Shown piece by piece: positions 35,152-48,200 of a stretch of DNA of 64,000 bases. The notes below the pieces were generated by a model, which saw nothing but the letters and a program-made list of their open reading frames with translations, was not told the origin of the DNA and searched no databases. Origin of the DNA: Erinaceus europaeus. Taxonomy: Eukaryota > Chordata > Mammalia > Eulipotyphla > Erinaceidae. Each line of letters starts with the position of its first letter. The first letter of the stretch is position 1. The stretch lies in assembly GCF_950295315.1 (NCBI RefSeq), contig NC_080176.1, forward strand, positions 29,040,924 through 29,104,923, given 5' to 3'. A program made the translations under genes and the position numbers.

Positions 35152-38100
35152 CACTCAAGGAAAATCAATCTGAAGTTTTAAATATACTACATGGAGATCA
35201 TATGCTGTAGTGTAGTGAAAATTATGTGTTATCCTCAAGAGCTTATGTATATGCATACAGTTCTTACTATGATCTTTGAAACACAAAGATCAAAGTACTT
35301 TTTCTTAAGTCCTGTTGCATGAACAGAAATGAAAAGGAACCAAAAGATTATTTAAAATTGTTCATGTTCAATTTATACAACTGTAGAAGGCTTCAAAGTT
35401 TCTGAGAGGTCCAGGACTATTTCAGCTAAACCAAAAGCACACAATTTGCATGGCTGCCGGGATAGCCTGAGGGTACTTCTTCCCGAGCCGGTGCTCTCTG
35501 GGTTGGAGAGAACTCAACTGGAGCTGATCTAGGCTGCTGTGTGGGAGAGGGATCAGGAACGCGTGCTGCACCAACTTCCGCAGGAGATACACTCTGGAAC
35601 TCTCGGAGCCGGAAAGCAATTTCCAAGTGTCTTTAATCAGAAGAGCAGCTGTTTTTATACTATCCAAGTAGGGTGGAAACAGGATGTGATATAGAGAGGG
35701 TGGAGAGAAAAGTGACTGGTGAAAATCAGAGTGTGACAAGGAGGGGGCGGAACAGGCGAGAATCCTATAACTGAACCACCAATGCCCTGGAGTGCTTTAT
35801 GTAAAAGTGATTTATGTAAATAGACCAAACCTTTGGATCAGTAAATCCCTATATAGGCATATGGATAAGAAGAAGCCAGGGGGAGATGGCAACTACCCAA
35901 CACATGGCTGAAATAGTCCTAGATCAGTCCAATAAAATACAAAATGTATAAAGTAAAAAAAAAATATTCTTGTTGACACCAGGCATGACCACTCAGCCAC
36001 TCTTGGCAGCCATTTTCCCCTTTATCTTTCTTTTTGATAGAGACAAAGGAGACTTGAGAGGGAATTAGAGATAGAGAGGGAGAGAGAGAGTGGCACCTGC
36101 AACACTGCTTCACTACTTGTGAAGCGCTCTGCCCCCACCCCTAGCTCCACCCCTGCAGCTGGGGACCAGGAGTTTGAACCCAGGGTTTTTTTTTGCCTCC
36201 AGGGGTATTGCTGGGCTTGACACTATGAAGAACCCACTGCTCCCAGGAAGCCCCTCCCTCCCTCCCTCCATTCCTTCCTTCCTTCCTTCCTTCCTTCCTT
36301 CCTCCCTCCCTCCCTCCCTCCCTTCCTCCCTCTCTTCCTCTTTCTTTCTTTCTTTCTTTTGCTCTCTCTCTCTCTCTTTCTTTCTTTTTCTTTTTCTTCC
36401 TATTGGATATGATAGAGAAAAATTGAGAGGGGAGGGGAAGATAGAGAGGGAGAGTGGTCCAGGAGGTGGCATGGGGGATAAAGCATCAGACTCTCAAGCA
36501 TAAGGTCCTGAGTTCAATCCCGGGCAGCACATGTACCAGAGTGATGTCTGTTTTTTTCTCTCTCCTCCTATCTTTCTAATAAATAAAATCTTTAATAACA
36601 GAGAAAGAGAGAGAGGTAGCGCAGCGGGTTAAGCGTATGTGGTGCAAAGCACAAGGACCTGCGTAAGGATCCCAGTTCGAGCCCCCAGCTCCCCACCTGC
36701 AGGGGAGTCGCTTCACAGGCGGTGAAGCAGGTCTACAGATGTCTATCTTTCTCTCCCCCTCTCTGTCTTCCCCTCCTCTCTCCATTTCTCGCTGTCATAT
36801 CCAACAACAACAATAACAAGGACAACAAAAGGAAATAAATTTTTAAAAAAGGAGAGAGTGAGATAGACACCTGTAGACCTGCTTCACCACTTGTGACTCT
36901 TTCCCCCTGCAGGTGGGGAGCCGGGGGCTTGAATCCGGATGCTTGCATGTGTCCCTGCACTTAGTACTATGTGTGCTTAACTGGGTGCATCACCGCTGGC
37001 CCCAGGTCTTTGCACATGGTAACATGTGAACTCAATCATGTGCGCCACCACTGAACTGCCCGTTTTCATTTTCCTTTATTTCTTTTTAAAAAAATATTTA
37101 TTGGGAGTCGGGCTGTAGCGCAGCGGGTTAAGCGCAGGTGGCGCAAAGCACAAGGACCGGCATAAGGATCCCGGTTCGAACCCCGGCTCCCCACCTGCAG
37201 GGGAGTCGCTTCACAGGCGGTGAAGCAGGTCTGCAGGTGTCTGTCTTTCTCTCCCTCTCTCTGTCTTCCCCTCCTCTCTCCATTTCTCTCTGTCCTATCC
37301 AACAACGACAACAACAATAATAACTACAACAATAAAACAACAAGGGCAACAAAAGGGAATAAATAAATAAATTAATTAAATAAAATATTTTAAAAAGACT
37401 ATTAAAAAATATATATATTTATTTATTTGGGAGTCGGGCAGTAGTGCAGTGGGTTAAGCCCACATGGTGCGAATCGCAAAGACCGGCGTAGGGATCCCGG
37501 TTTGAGCCCCTAGCTCCCCACCTGTAGGGGAGTTGCTTCACAAGCAGTGAAGCAGGTCTGCAGGTGTCTGTCTTTCTCTCCTCTTCTCTGTCTACCCTCC
37601 TCTCTCCATTTCTCTCTGTCCTATCTAACAACAACAACAACAACAATAATAACCACAACAATGATAAAACAACAAAGGCAACAAAAGGGGAAAAATGGCT
37701 TCCAGGATTAGTGGATTCATAGTGCAGGGCACCGAGCCCCAGCAGTAACCCTGGAGGAAAAAAAAATTATTCCCTTTTGTTGCCCTTGTTGTTTTATTGT
37801 TGTAGTTATTATTGTTGTTATTGATATCATTGTTGTTGGATAGGACAGAGAGAAATGGAAAGAGGAGGGGAAGACAAGAGAGGGGAGAGAAAGATCAGAC
37901 ACCTGCTTCACCATCTGTGAGGTGACTCCCCTGCAGGAGGGAAGCTGGCGGCTCGAACTGGAATCCTTACGCAGGCCCTTGTGCTTTGTGCCACATGCGC
38001 TTAACCTGCTGCACTACCGCCCAACTCCCTCTATTCATTTCTTATGAAAGAAGGAGAGAGCAAAGCAGTGCTTGGTTCTGGCAAAAGGTGGTGCCAGGGA

Positions 38101-38423
38101 TCAAACCTGCAGGTCACAGGTTCAATCCCCACTACTAAAACCCAGAGCTGAGCAGGGCTCTGGCCTCCATCTCATTCAACAATATAAATCCTTGGACCAA
38201 TGAAACAGCTCATCTGGTAGGGGGCCTGCTTTGCTGTGTGTGACGCAATTTCAAGTCCCCCTTCTCATACATCACGTGGGAGCTTCTGATGATACATGTG
38301 CTCCCAGGGGTTAAACTCAGGACCTCACACTTGAGATTACAGTGTTTGATACACTGTGCCACCTCCTAGACCATCTCTCTCTATCTGAAAAAGTCTCCCT
38401 AGAGTGGGGAAGCCCTGGGAAAA

Positions 38424-38459
<36 letters not shown>

Positions 38460-38586
38460 CTCAGGAAATACAAGGGGACAAAATACAAGGGGACAAAAGA
38501 TATGGAAGATGCCAATCAGGTCATGTCCCTGTCACAGCCCCTAACTTGGGTGACTGTGGAAGTGTGTTGTCTCTTTTTGTATGAAT

Positions 38587-38637
<51 letters not shown>

Positions 38638-38893
38638 GCCACACAGAGCAAGTGTGCTCCATCAGGAGGTTATGTACAGCTGTGTTCAAGCTGCTGGCTT
38701 CCTTCTCCCTCTTTCTGATTTGCTGTGTAGTCACCTGGATTGACTCCCAGGCAAAGCTACTCTCTTACCCTGGATTCAGCTCTGGCTCATGGTGGTGCCA
38801 CAGATTGAACCTGAGACTTCAGAGCCTCAGGCAGGAAAGTCTGTTGCAGCACCACCGTGCTGTCTCCCCTGCCCAATACATCTTTTTGTTTTG

Positions 38894-38941
<48 letters not shown>

Positions 38942-39216
38942 GTCTGTCTCTCATTGTCCCTGTGTTGCTCTGAGAATATAGGTCACCCAGTAGAGGGCAC
39001 ACTTTGCCATATGCACAAGGACCCAGGTCCAAACCCCTCAGCCACCTCATGGGAGCACTGTGTACAGGGGAAGCTTCACAAGTGATGGAGTAGTGCTGTG
39101 GGGTCTCTCTTCTCTCTGTTTTTCTCTCCCTGCCTCTTATCCACTAAGAGAGAGAGAGAAACACCATTGGAAATCATAGAATCATGCAGGTGCTAATATA
39201 TATAAATAATAATAAA

Positions 39217-39276
<60 letters not shown>

Positions 39277-42200
39277 GCAGGTCTTGGTGATCGCCTAGCC
39301 CTGGTGGTGGTGGCTGGACCATTGGGGGTGGAGGGGAGAGAGAAGATCCAGTTCTACGTGGGCCCTGGTGGTGGTGGGTGGGCCATTGGGGGTGGAGGGG
39401 AGAGAGAAGATCCAATTCTACGTGGGCCGAGTGGCCAGGGTGGAAAGGGGAGGTAAGTGAGCCGGGTCCCTGAGGCCCTGAGAGCTGGCAGAGGCTCTCC
39501 AAGTCTGCTGTGCTGTGCTGTGACGTTGTCCCTCCACATCTGCTTTCCCGCTAGAAAATGTTAAAGGAGATGTTTCCCATCGAGGCAGGAGACATCAACC
39601 CCGAAAACCGGATCATTCCCCACCTGCCAGGTGAGTCTACTTTCCTGCCCCCGACCTGTCCTGGCCCTCTACTTTCCTGCCTCCCACCTGTCCTAATTCA
39701 TTTGTCTCCATTCCCACCTGTCCCATCCCCCAACTGTACCCCACCTGCCTCGCCTCCATCTGTCCCGGACCACACACACCCCCTCTCACCTGTCCTCCAC
39801 ATGTCCGGGCCCCACCTGCCACACCCCCACCTGTCCTGCCCCGCCCTCACCTGTCCCCCACATACCCCCACCTGTCTTGTCCCCCACCTGTCCCCCCTCC
39901 CCTCACGCCCCTTCCCGGGGAGCGTCCTCACTGCCCTGCCCGCAGCCCCGCGCTGGTTCGACGGGCAGCGCGCAGCCGAGAGCAGGCAGGGCACGCTGGC
40001 CGAGTACTGCAGCGCGCTGCTGGGGCTGCCCACCAAGATCTCGCGCTGCCCGCACCTATTGGGCTTCTTCAAGGTGCGGCCGGAAGACCTCAAGCTCCCC
40101 GCCGGCGACGGCCAGTGAGTGACGGGAGGGGCGGGCCTGAGACGCCAGTGATTGGCGGGTGGGGCGGGACGGAGCCTGAGAACGGCCAGTGATTTGTGGG
40201 AGGGGCAGAGCCCGAGGGAGGAGGCCAGAGAGTGGCAGGCGGGCCGGGAGCCGGACCATGAAAGGGCCCGGGGTGGGGCAGGCTAGGGAGTGGCGGGGCT
40301 CCCCTATTGGCTGGGCAGAGGGGGCGCGGCAACCAGGTCCAGAGAAGGGGTACCACCTGCGCCAGGGAGTCGGGGCAGGGCTTCAGCTCGTGCAACCTGA
40401 AAGCGTCCAACACCCAGCACCCTAGCCAAGTGCCCACCCCAGCCCTTTGATGCCCCCATGCCAGGAGAAGCTCTCTGGACGGGGTGGGGGGGTGGGCGTG
40501 TCTGGAATCCCAGGTCCTCTTCCTGACCACGGGGCAGCCTGGCTGTGGGACCCCAGCTTCTAAAAATGTTTCCCACTATTCTGGGGCCATGTGACAGAGT
40601 ATTGAAAACCCGATGGGCAAAAGAAAAAAGAAAAAGAGGGGCTGGGTGGTGGCGCACCTGGTTAAGTGCACACATTACAGCCCACAAGGACCTGGGTTCA
40701 TGCCCCTGGTCCCCATCTGCAGGGGGGAAAGCTTCACAAGTGGTGAAGAAGAGCTGCAGGTGTCTCTGTCTCTCTCCCTTTCTATCTCTCCCTCCCGTCT
40801 CAATTTCTCTGCCTCTGTCCAATAATAAATAAATAAACTATTTTTAAAAAATAAAGAAAAAAGAAAAAGAAACTGATGGGAAAGATATAGGGGCCTGGAG
40901 CTTCTGGTTTTGTTTTACAGACATGCACAACGTCCCTCTCTGGGCAATTTTTCTATTCAGAGACAGAGAAAGATAAGAGAGGAGAGACCACAGCACCCTA
41001 GCTTCCTCTGGTGCCCATGTCATCTCCCATGTAGTGCCAGGGTGTGAATCTTGGCTGCCCCTGGCTGGCATGTCTCCAAAGCCCTGTCCCTGCCAGCACA
41101 GATTCTCCCTCCCCTCTGCAGGGCCCCCTCCCTAGCCCTTCCTTTGTCCGTAGGGGGAACGACTCTAGTCCAGTCTCTTCTCCTGCAGGGCAAAAAAGCC
41201 AGAGACGTACCTGGTGCCCAAGGACAGCAAGGCCAGTGTGACCGGTGAGGGGCCCCAGAAAGGGAGTGTGGGGCGGGGGCAACCGCTCTAACTGGGTGTC
41301 TTCCGGGGCTACTGGGCAGTGAGCAGGGCTTCCTGAGGGTGGTGACTCTGCCCTCAACTCGGGCTTGTGGTGGTGCTGGGATGGAACCTGGGACCTCAGA
41401 GCCTCTGGCAGGAAAGTCTTTTGCTGTTTTACCAGCCCTTAATCCCAGTGTTTTGATGTTAATAAAGGAAGAGAGAAAGAGACAGAAAAGAAAAAAGGCC
41501 AGGCAGATCACATAATAGGTTTGCATTTGCTCGAGGCCTCGGGTTGGTTCACTGCCAGCCCAACAATAAAAAAAAGTGCAACCTGGGGGTCCGGAGGTAG
41601 CGCAATGGGTTAAGCACACATGGCGGGAAGCTCAAGGACCCGTGCAAAGATCCAGGGGCGCAAGGATCCCGGTTTGAGCCTCCAAAGTCGCTTCACAAGT
41701 GGTGAAGCAGGTCTGCAGGTGTCTTTCCTCTCTGTCTTCCCATCCTCTCTCGATTTCTCTCTGTCCTATCCAACAACAGCTATAACAACAATAACAACAA
41801 GGGCAACAATAAAAATAGCCTCCAGGAGCAGTGAATTTGTAGTGTAGGCACCGAGCCCCAGTGATAACACTGGAGGCAAAAAAAAAAAAAAAAAGTGCAA
41901 CCCGTGGGGACGGGCTAGGTAGTAGCACACCTGGTTTAGCACTCAAATTAAGTGCGCAAGGACCCAGGTTCAAGTCCCTGGTCCCCACCTGCAGGGGAAA
42001 AAGCTTCACAAGTGGTGAAGCAAGGCTGCAGGTCTCTCTCTCTCTCTCTCTCCCCCTCCCCTTTCATATTCTCTCAGTCCCTGCCCAATAATAAATTAAT
42101 GAATTTAAAAAAAAACTGCAGCCCAGTTTTGGACTCTCTGGCAAGAGATCCTGAGTCCAATCCCCAGCACCACATGTGCCAAAGTGATGCTCCTGTTCTC

Positions 42201-45200
42201 TTCTCCTTCTTTTCTTCCTCCTCCTCTTTCTTTTTATATCTCCATGAGAGAGAAAAAAAAAAAGATATGAGTGAGAGAGACCAGAGCCCTGCTCAGTTCT
42301 GGTTTATGGTGTTGCTGGGGATTGAACCTGGCCCTGACTCCCTTCAGCAACACAGGCTCCAACATGTGTGTCAGCTCTACTTCACTCCAGCTCTATGGTA
42401 GTAGCAGGACCTTGGTGCCTCAGGCATGAGAGTCTTTTTGCAAAACTATTATGCTGTCTTCCCAGCTCTCTCTCTCTTAAATATATCTATTTTAAAAGGT
42501 GGGGGGGAGGAGAGAGTTCATGGCATAGAGTGCACACTTCACTAGAGAGGATGTAGGTTCAAATTCTGGTACCCCATGTATGACAGGTATTCTTTCTTGA
42601 ATTAAAAAGAGAGAGACAGGGAGTCAGACAGTAGCACAGCAGGTTAAGCACACGTGGTGCGAAGTGCAAGGATGGACATAAGGATCCCAGTTAGATCCCC
42701 TAGCTCCCCACTTGCAGGGGAGTCACTTCACAGGCAGTGAAGCAGGTCTGCAGGTGTCTATTTTTCTTTCCTCATCTCTGTCTTCCCCTCCTCTCTCCAT
42801 TTCTTTCTATCCTATCTATCAATAACGACATCAATAACAGCAATAATAACTACAACAACAATAAAAACAAGGGCAACAAAATGGAAAATAAAAGAGAGAG
42901 AGAGAGAGAGAGAGAAAGAAAGAAAGGCCCACTGGGGCCCCGAGAAATAGCACACCGCTCTGTGTAGAAATAGTGCACCGTTCCATGTAGGACCCAGGTT
43001 CAAGGCTGGTCCCCACTGCATGAAAGGAAGCTTCAGTGATGTGGTCTCTCTCCGAAAATAAATAAATAAATATCCACTGGGGGCTGGGGAGAAAGCATAA
43101 TGTTTCTGCAAAAGACTCTCAAGCCTGAGGCTCTGAGGTCCCAGGTTCTATCCCCAGCACAAGAGCTGAGCAGTGCTTGACTTTCTCTCGCTCATGTTAA
43201 AATAAAAATATAGGGCGGGGATAGATTGCATAATGGTTTTTGTTTTTCTTTTTTAGATTTTTTGTTTATTTATGAGAAAGACAGGAGGAGACAGAAAGAA
43301 CCAGACATTACTCTGGCACATGTGCTTCCGGGGATCAAACTCGGAACCTCATGCTTGAGAGTCCAAAGCTTTATCACTGCACCACCTCCCCAACCACTGC
43401 ATAATGGTTTTTCAGAGATTCTTATGCCTGAGGCTCCAAAAAGTCCCAGGTTCAACACCGCATCACCATAAGCCAGAGCTGAGCAGTGCTCTGGTAAAAA
43501 TAAAATAAAACTATATATTATTATTAATTATTATTTTTAAAAGTTCTCGGGGAACAGTCAGGAAGCCCAAGAACCCCAATGACAAAGAAAACAGGGACAC
43601 CTGTGGTAGCGCCTGGGACCTGCGTGCGCGCGCTTCCTGGCCAGCCCAGAGCTGGGGGGTGGGGGTGGGGGAGTGGTGCTGCTTGTTTGGGGGCCCAGCC
43701 CCTGCGGCACCCCCTCACCCAGCGTCCTCTGCAGACATCACCGGCCCCATCATCCTGCAAACCTACCGGGTCATCGCGGACTACGAGAAGAGCTCGGCTT
43801 CCGAGATGGCGCTGGCTGTGGGCGACGTGGTGGATGTGGTGGAGAAGAGCGAGAGTGGTCAGCGCCCCTCACCGCCCCGGGACACCCAGCCCTACACTTG
43901 GGGGGGGGGGGCTGCTCCCTGCACCTGGGGGAGGGGCTCGACCTCCCCTGAGCGTGAACCCCGCGGGTGGGGACCCTACCATATCACTACTCACATTCCC
44001 ACATTCTTTAACTACTTTGGGGGGGCACCCCCGGCTGTGAGTCTGGGCTGTCATTGGGTGTCTGCGTGTAAATGCACCCCGACCCCCTCGAGGCATGGGT
44101 ACCCGGATTTACTGCCCTGCACCCCCGCACAGGCTGGTGGTTCTGCCAGATGAAGACCAAGCGGGGCTGGGTCCCTGCGTCCTACCTGGAGCCCTTGGAC
44201 AGTCCCGATGAGGCAGAGGAGCCCGAGCCCAACTATGCAGGTGACCCCAATTCGGGGGGGGGGGGCTGTGGTGGGGGGGGAGCCGGAAGTGTTTCTGCTG
44301 GACGGTGGCTGCAGGAGCCTCTGGAGTTTGGGGAGGCAACCCCGTAGGAAGAGGTGGCCTCTCTCAGGATGAGGGTGAAGGGTGTATGAGGTCAGCCTGG
44401 GACCCTTGGTGACCTGCAGCATTGAGAGATTGCACAATTTGTGGGTTGGGTGGTGGCGCATCTGGTATATGCATGCTACAATGTACAAGGACCCAGGTAC
44501 AATGTACAAGGACCCAGGTTCAAAGATGGGGCGGTGTAGACAACATAATGGTTATGCAAAGAGAAATCTCATGCCTGAGGTTCCATAGTCCCAGGTTCAA
44601 TCCCCTGCACCACCATAAGCCAGAGATGAGCAGTGCACTGGTAAAAAAAAAAAAAATCACAAAGGTGGGGACACTTAGCTTCTCGTGCCAACGGTTGACA
44701 GTGGCTGAGTGGCTCAGATGCCATATGGAGCAGTGCTCTGCTCTCCACTTCTGGGGCTGATCACTTAGTGTTCCCCACTTCCGGTCTAACCACTTGTTGG
44801 CACGCCCCCTCCTCCAACTTTCCATTGGCTGCTCCTGGCATCCCTGTCCAGGGCCCTATAGCTCCCGGCCATGGGAAGCAGGGAGGAGTGGGGTGAGCTG
44901 GGGGGCAGCCCTGGGGTCCCTGGAGAAGAGCCTGGTGCTGGCTGACCCTCACACCTTGTCCCCCTCCAACTCTTTGGATCAGGGGAGCCTTATGTCACCA
45001 TCAAAAGCTACATGGCCCAAATGGAGGATGAAATGTCCCTGCAGGAGGGGGAGGCCATCGAGGTTATTCACAAGCTCCTGGACGGCTGGTGGGTTGTCAG
45101 GTAGGAGCCCTCCCTCCCACTGATTGGTCGCTGTCCCTCTCTGGCCGGGCTCACTGGGACAGCAGGTTAGTGGCCTTGTGGGGCTCTGTGCCTGCTGTGA

Positions 45201-48200
45201 GTAGAATTATTTTATTTTATTATTATCTTTATTTATTGTATAGAGACAGTCAGGAATTGAGAGGGTAGAGGTTGATAGAGAGGGAGAGAGACAGAGAGAC
45301 ACCTGCAGCACTGCTTTACCACTTGCAAAGCTTTCTCCTGCAGGTGGGGACCAGGGGCTCGAACCCGGGTCTTTGTGCAGTATAACATGTGTGTTCAACT
45401 AGGTGCATTACCACCAGGCCCCAAGTGGGATTATTTTTTTCCTTTGGGACTTCGAGCCAAGCCCCCTGCTCCGTCAGCCAACTGGTTATTATATCCAACA
45501 ACTATGGGTGTAGACCCCATACTCCCTTTCCTTCTCTGATACTTTATTTATTTTTAAAAGACTAATTTATTTATTTCCCCTTTTGTCGCCCCTTTTTATT
45601 GTTGTTGTAGTTATTATTGTTCTTGTTATTGCTATCATTGTTGTTAGACAGGACAGAGAGAGATGGAGAGAGGAGGGGAAGACAGAGAGGGGGAGAGAAA
45701 GATAGACACCTGCAGACCTGCTTCACCGCCTGTGAAGCGACTCCCTGGCAGGTGGGGAGCTGGGGGCTCGAACCAGGATCCTTATGCCGGTCCCTGCACT
45801 TCGCGCCACATGCGTTTGACCTGCGCTACCGCCCAACTCCCTATTTTATTTTATTTTATTTTATTTTAACCAGAGCACTGTTCAGCTCTGGCTTATGGTG
45901 GTGTGGGGGATTGAACCTGGGCCTTTGGAGCCTTAAGCATGAGTCTCTTTGAATAACCGGTATGCTATCTACCCCCAATACTGATTATTTATTTTTTAAA
46001 AGATTTTATTTATTAATGAGAAAGATAGGAAGAGAGAGAGAAAGAACCAGACATCACTCTGGTACATATGCTACTAGCGACTGAACTCAGGACCTCACAC
46101 TTGAGAGTCCAGTGCTTTATCCACTGTGCCATCTCCTGGACCACTCTACTGATTTATTTATGTACTATTTCATGAGAGAGAAAGAGGAAAAGAAAGAGAG
46201 GGGAAAAAAACAGAACATCATTCTGGCGCATGTGATGCCAGGGATGGAACTCGGGACCTCATGCTTGAGAATCCAATGCCTTATCCACTGCACTCCCTCA
46301 GGGGCCATTCCTTCTAGGTCTTTCATTTCGATTGCCATCTGCTTGTCTTGAAACAGCTACAGGAAGGCTTTTTTTTTTTTTTTTTTTTGCTTCCAGGGGT
46401 TATGCTGGGACTCAGTGCCTGCCCTACGAGGCTCCTGGAGGCCATTTTCTCCTTGTTATTGTTGTTGTCATTATTGCTGTTGTTGAACAGGGCAGAGAGA
46501 AATCAAGAGAGGAGAAGATAGAGAGGGGGAGAGAAAGTCAGACACCTGCAGACCTGCTTCACTGCCTGTGAAGTGACTCCCCCCTGCAGGTGGGGAGCTG
46601 GGGGCTTGAACCAGGGTCCTTACAGTAGTTCTTGCACTTTGTGCCATGTGCCCTTAACCTGTAGCGCTACCGGGTTCCAGGAAGACCTTTTTTATTCTGC
46701 TTTTGGGGGAAGCAGACATCCCAGGGCTCCCCTGCCCTCAGGTCCTTGCACAGGTGTACAGGATTCAGCCTAGGACCCCAGTGTGTGGCCACAGCAGCTG
46801 CATGGCCTCGGGTCAGACACTTCAGAGCTGCTTGAAACCTCCTTGGGGTCTCCACCTTAGGGAGCCACACTCACTGCACCCCACTATCAGCCCCAGGGCC
46901 TCTGCTTGCTATTCTGCCAGAGTGGAACTTGCTTTACCCACATCAGTGAGACTGGAAAGACCAGTGTTTCTTTCTCTTTCTTTTTTCATTTGAATATTTA
47001 TTTATTTATTTATTTAACCAGAGAACTGCTCAGCCCTGGCTCATGGTGGTGCAGGGGATTGAACCTGGGACTACAGAGCCTCAGGCAGGAGAGTCTCTTT
47101 GCATAACCATTATGCTATCTACCTCCACCCCTCTTCCTTTTTTAAATTTTTCTTTCTCACCAGAGTTATCACTGGGCCTCTGGGCCTGCATGAAAAACCC
47201 TCCACTCCTGGTGGTCATTTTATCATTTTCGTTCTTATTTGATAGGACAGACACATTGAGGGGAAGGGGGAGGGAGAGACAGAGAGACACCTGCAGACCT
47301 ACTCCACCGCTTATGGAGCTCCCCTCCTGCAGCAGGGCTGGGGGGCTTGAACTTTGAGCTTGATAACATGCGCTCTACCTGGTGCTCTACCTGGTCCCTG
47401 CGATATTGCAGCGAGCCTGGGTGGGCTCCGAGTGCCAAGTGGTACCTGACTTCCTGCTCCCCGCTGTGTGGTCCCCCCACCTCTGAAAAAGCCTCCTCCC
47501 CTTGCAGGAAAGAAGATGTCACCGGCTACTTCCCGTCCATGTATCTGCAAAAGGCAGGAGAGGACCAGACGAGGGCCCAACGCCAGATCAAGAGTCGAGG
47601 GGCGCCGCCCCGCAGGTGAGGCCCCTTCTGGGGGTGCGGAGCTGGTGCTGGGTTGGCCGAGCTGCGGTTGGGGGGCCACCAGGGCCTGCTCTCGGAGCCG
47701 GGGAAGGGGGAACAACCTTTTGGGGTCGTGGAGGGGGAAGGCACCCAAGTTCGGGGTGGCAGGTGAGGGCTGGGGCAGTCCAGAGGGCTTCCTAGAGAAG
47801 GCGTCGTGGGCATGAGCAAAAAGGGATCGGTACCATGTGGGATGCTCCCCATCCTCTGGGGCCCGGCGCTGCAACCCAGGGTGTGGGTGCGGGTCCTGGC
47901 AGAGGGACTGGGCGCTGACTGAGGCCGCGTCCCGCCGCGCCCAGGTCCTCCATCCGCAACGCTCACAGCATCCACCAGCGGTCGCGGAAGCGCCTCAGCC
48001 AGGACACCTACCGCCGCAACAGTGTGCGATTCCTGCAGCAGCGCCGCGGCCGGGCCCGGCCGGGCCCGCAAAGTCCCCGCGGCGCGCAGCGTGAGTGTGG
48101 GCGGGGCTTGGAGAGGGGCGGTGAGATGGGCGTGGCCAGGTGTCCGGTCCTAACAATGGACACGGTCAGGAGAGGTGGGGCCAGAGTAATGAGCGGGGCC

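Noticed and set aside
30179..35902. A provirus bounded by the two LTRs
   Set aside because: Each LTR has its own 6-bp duplication, the LTRs differ outside the core, and the space between holds SINEs and NCF1 exon 2, not gag/pol/env.
38425..39275. CRISPR-like or coding origin for the regular repeats
   Set aside because: They are dinucleotide microsatellites in a vertebrate intron, without spacers.
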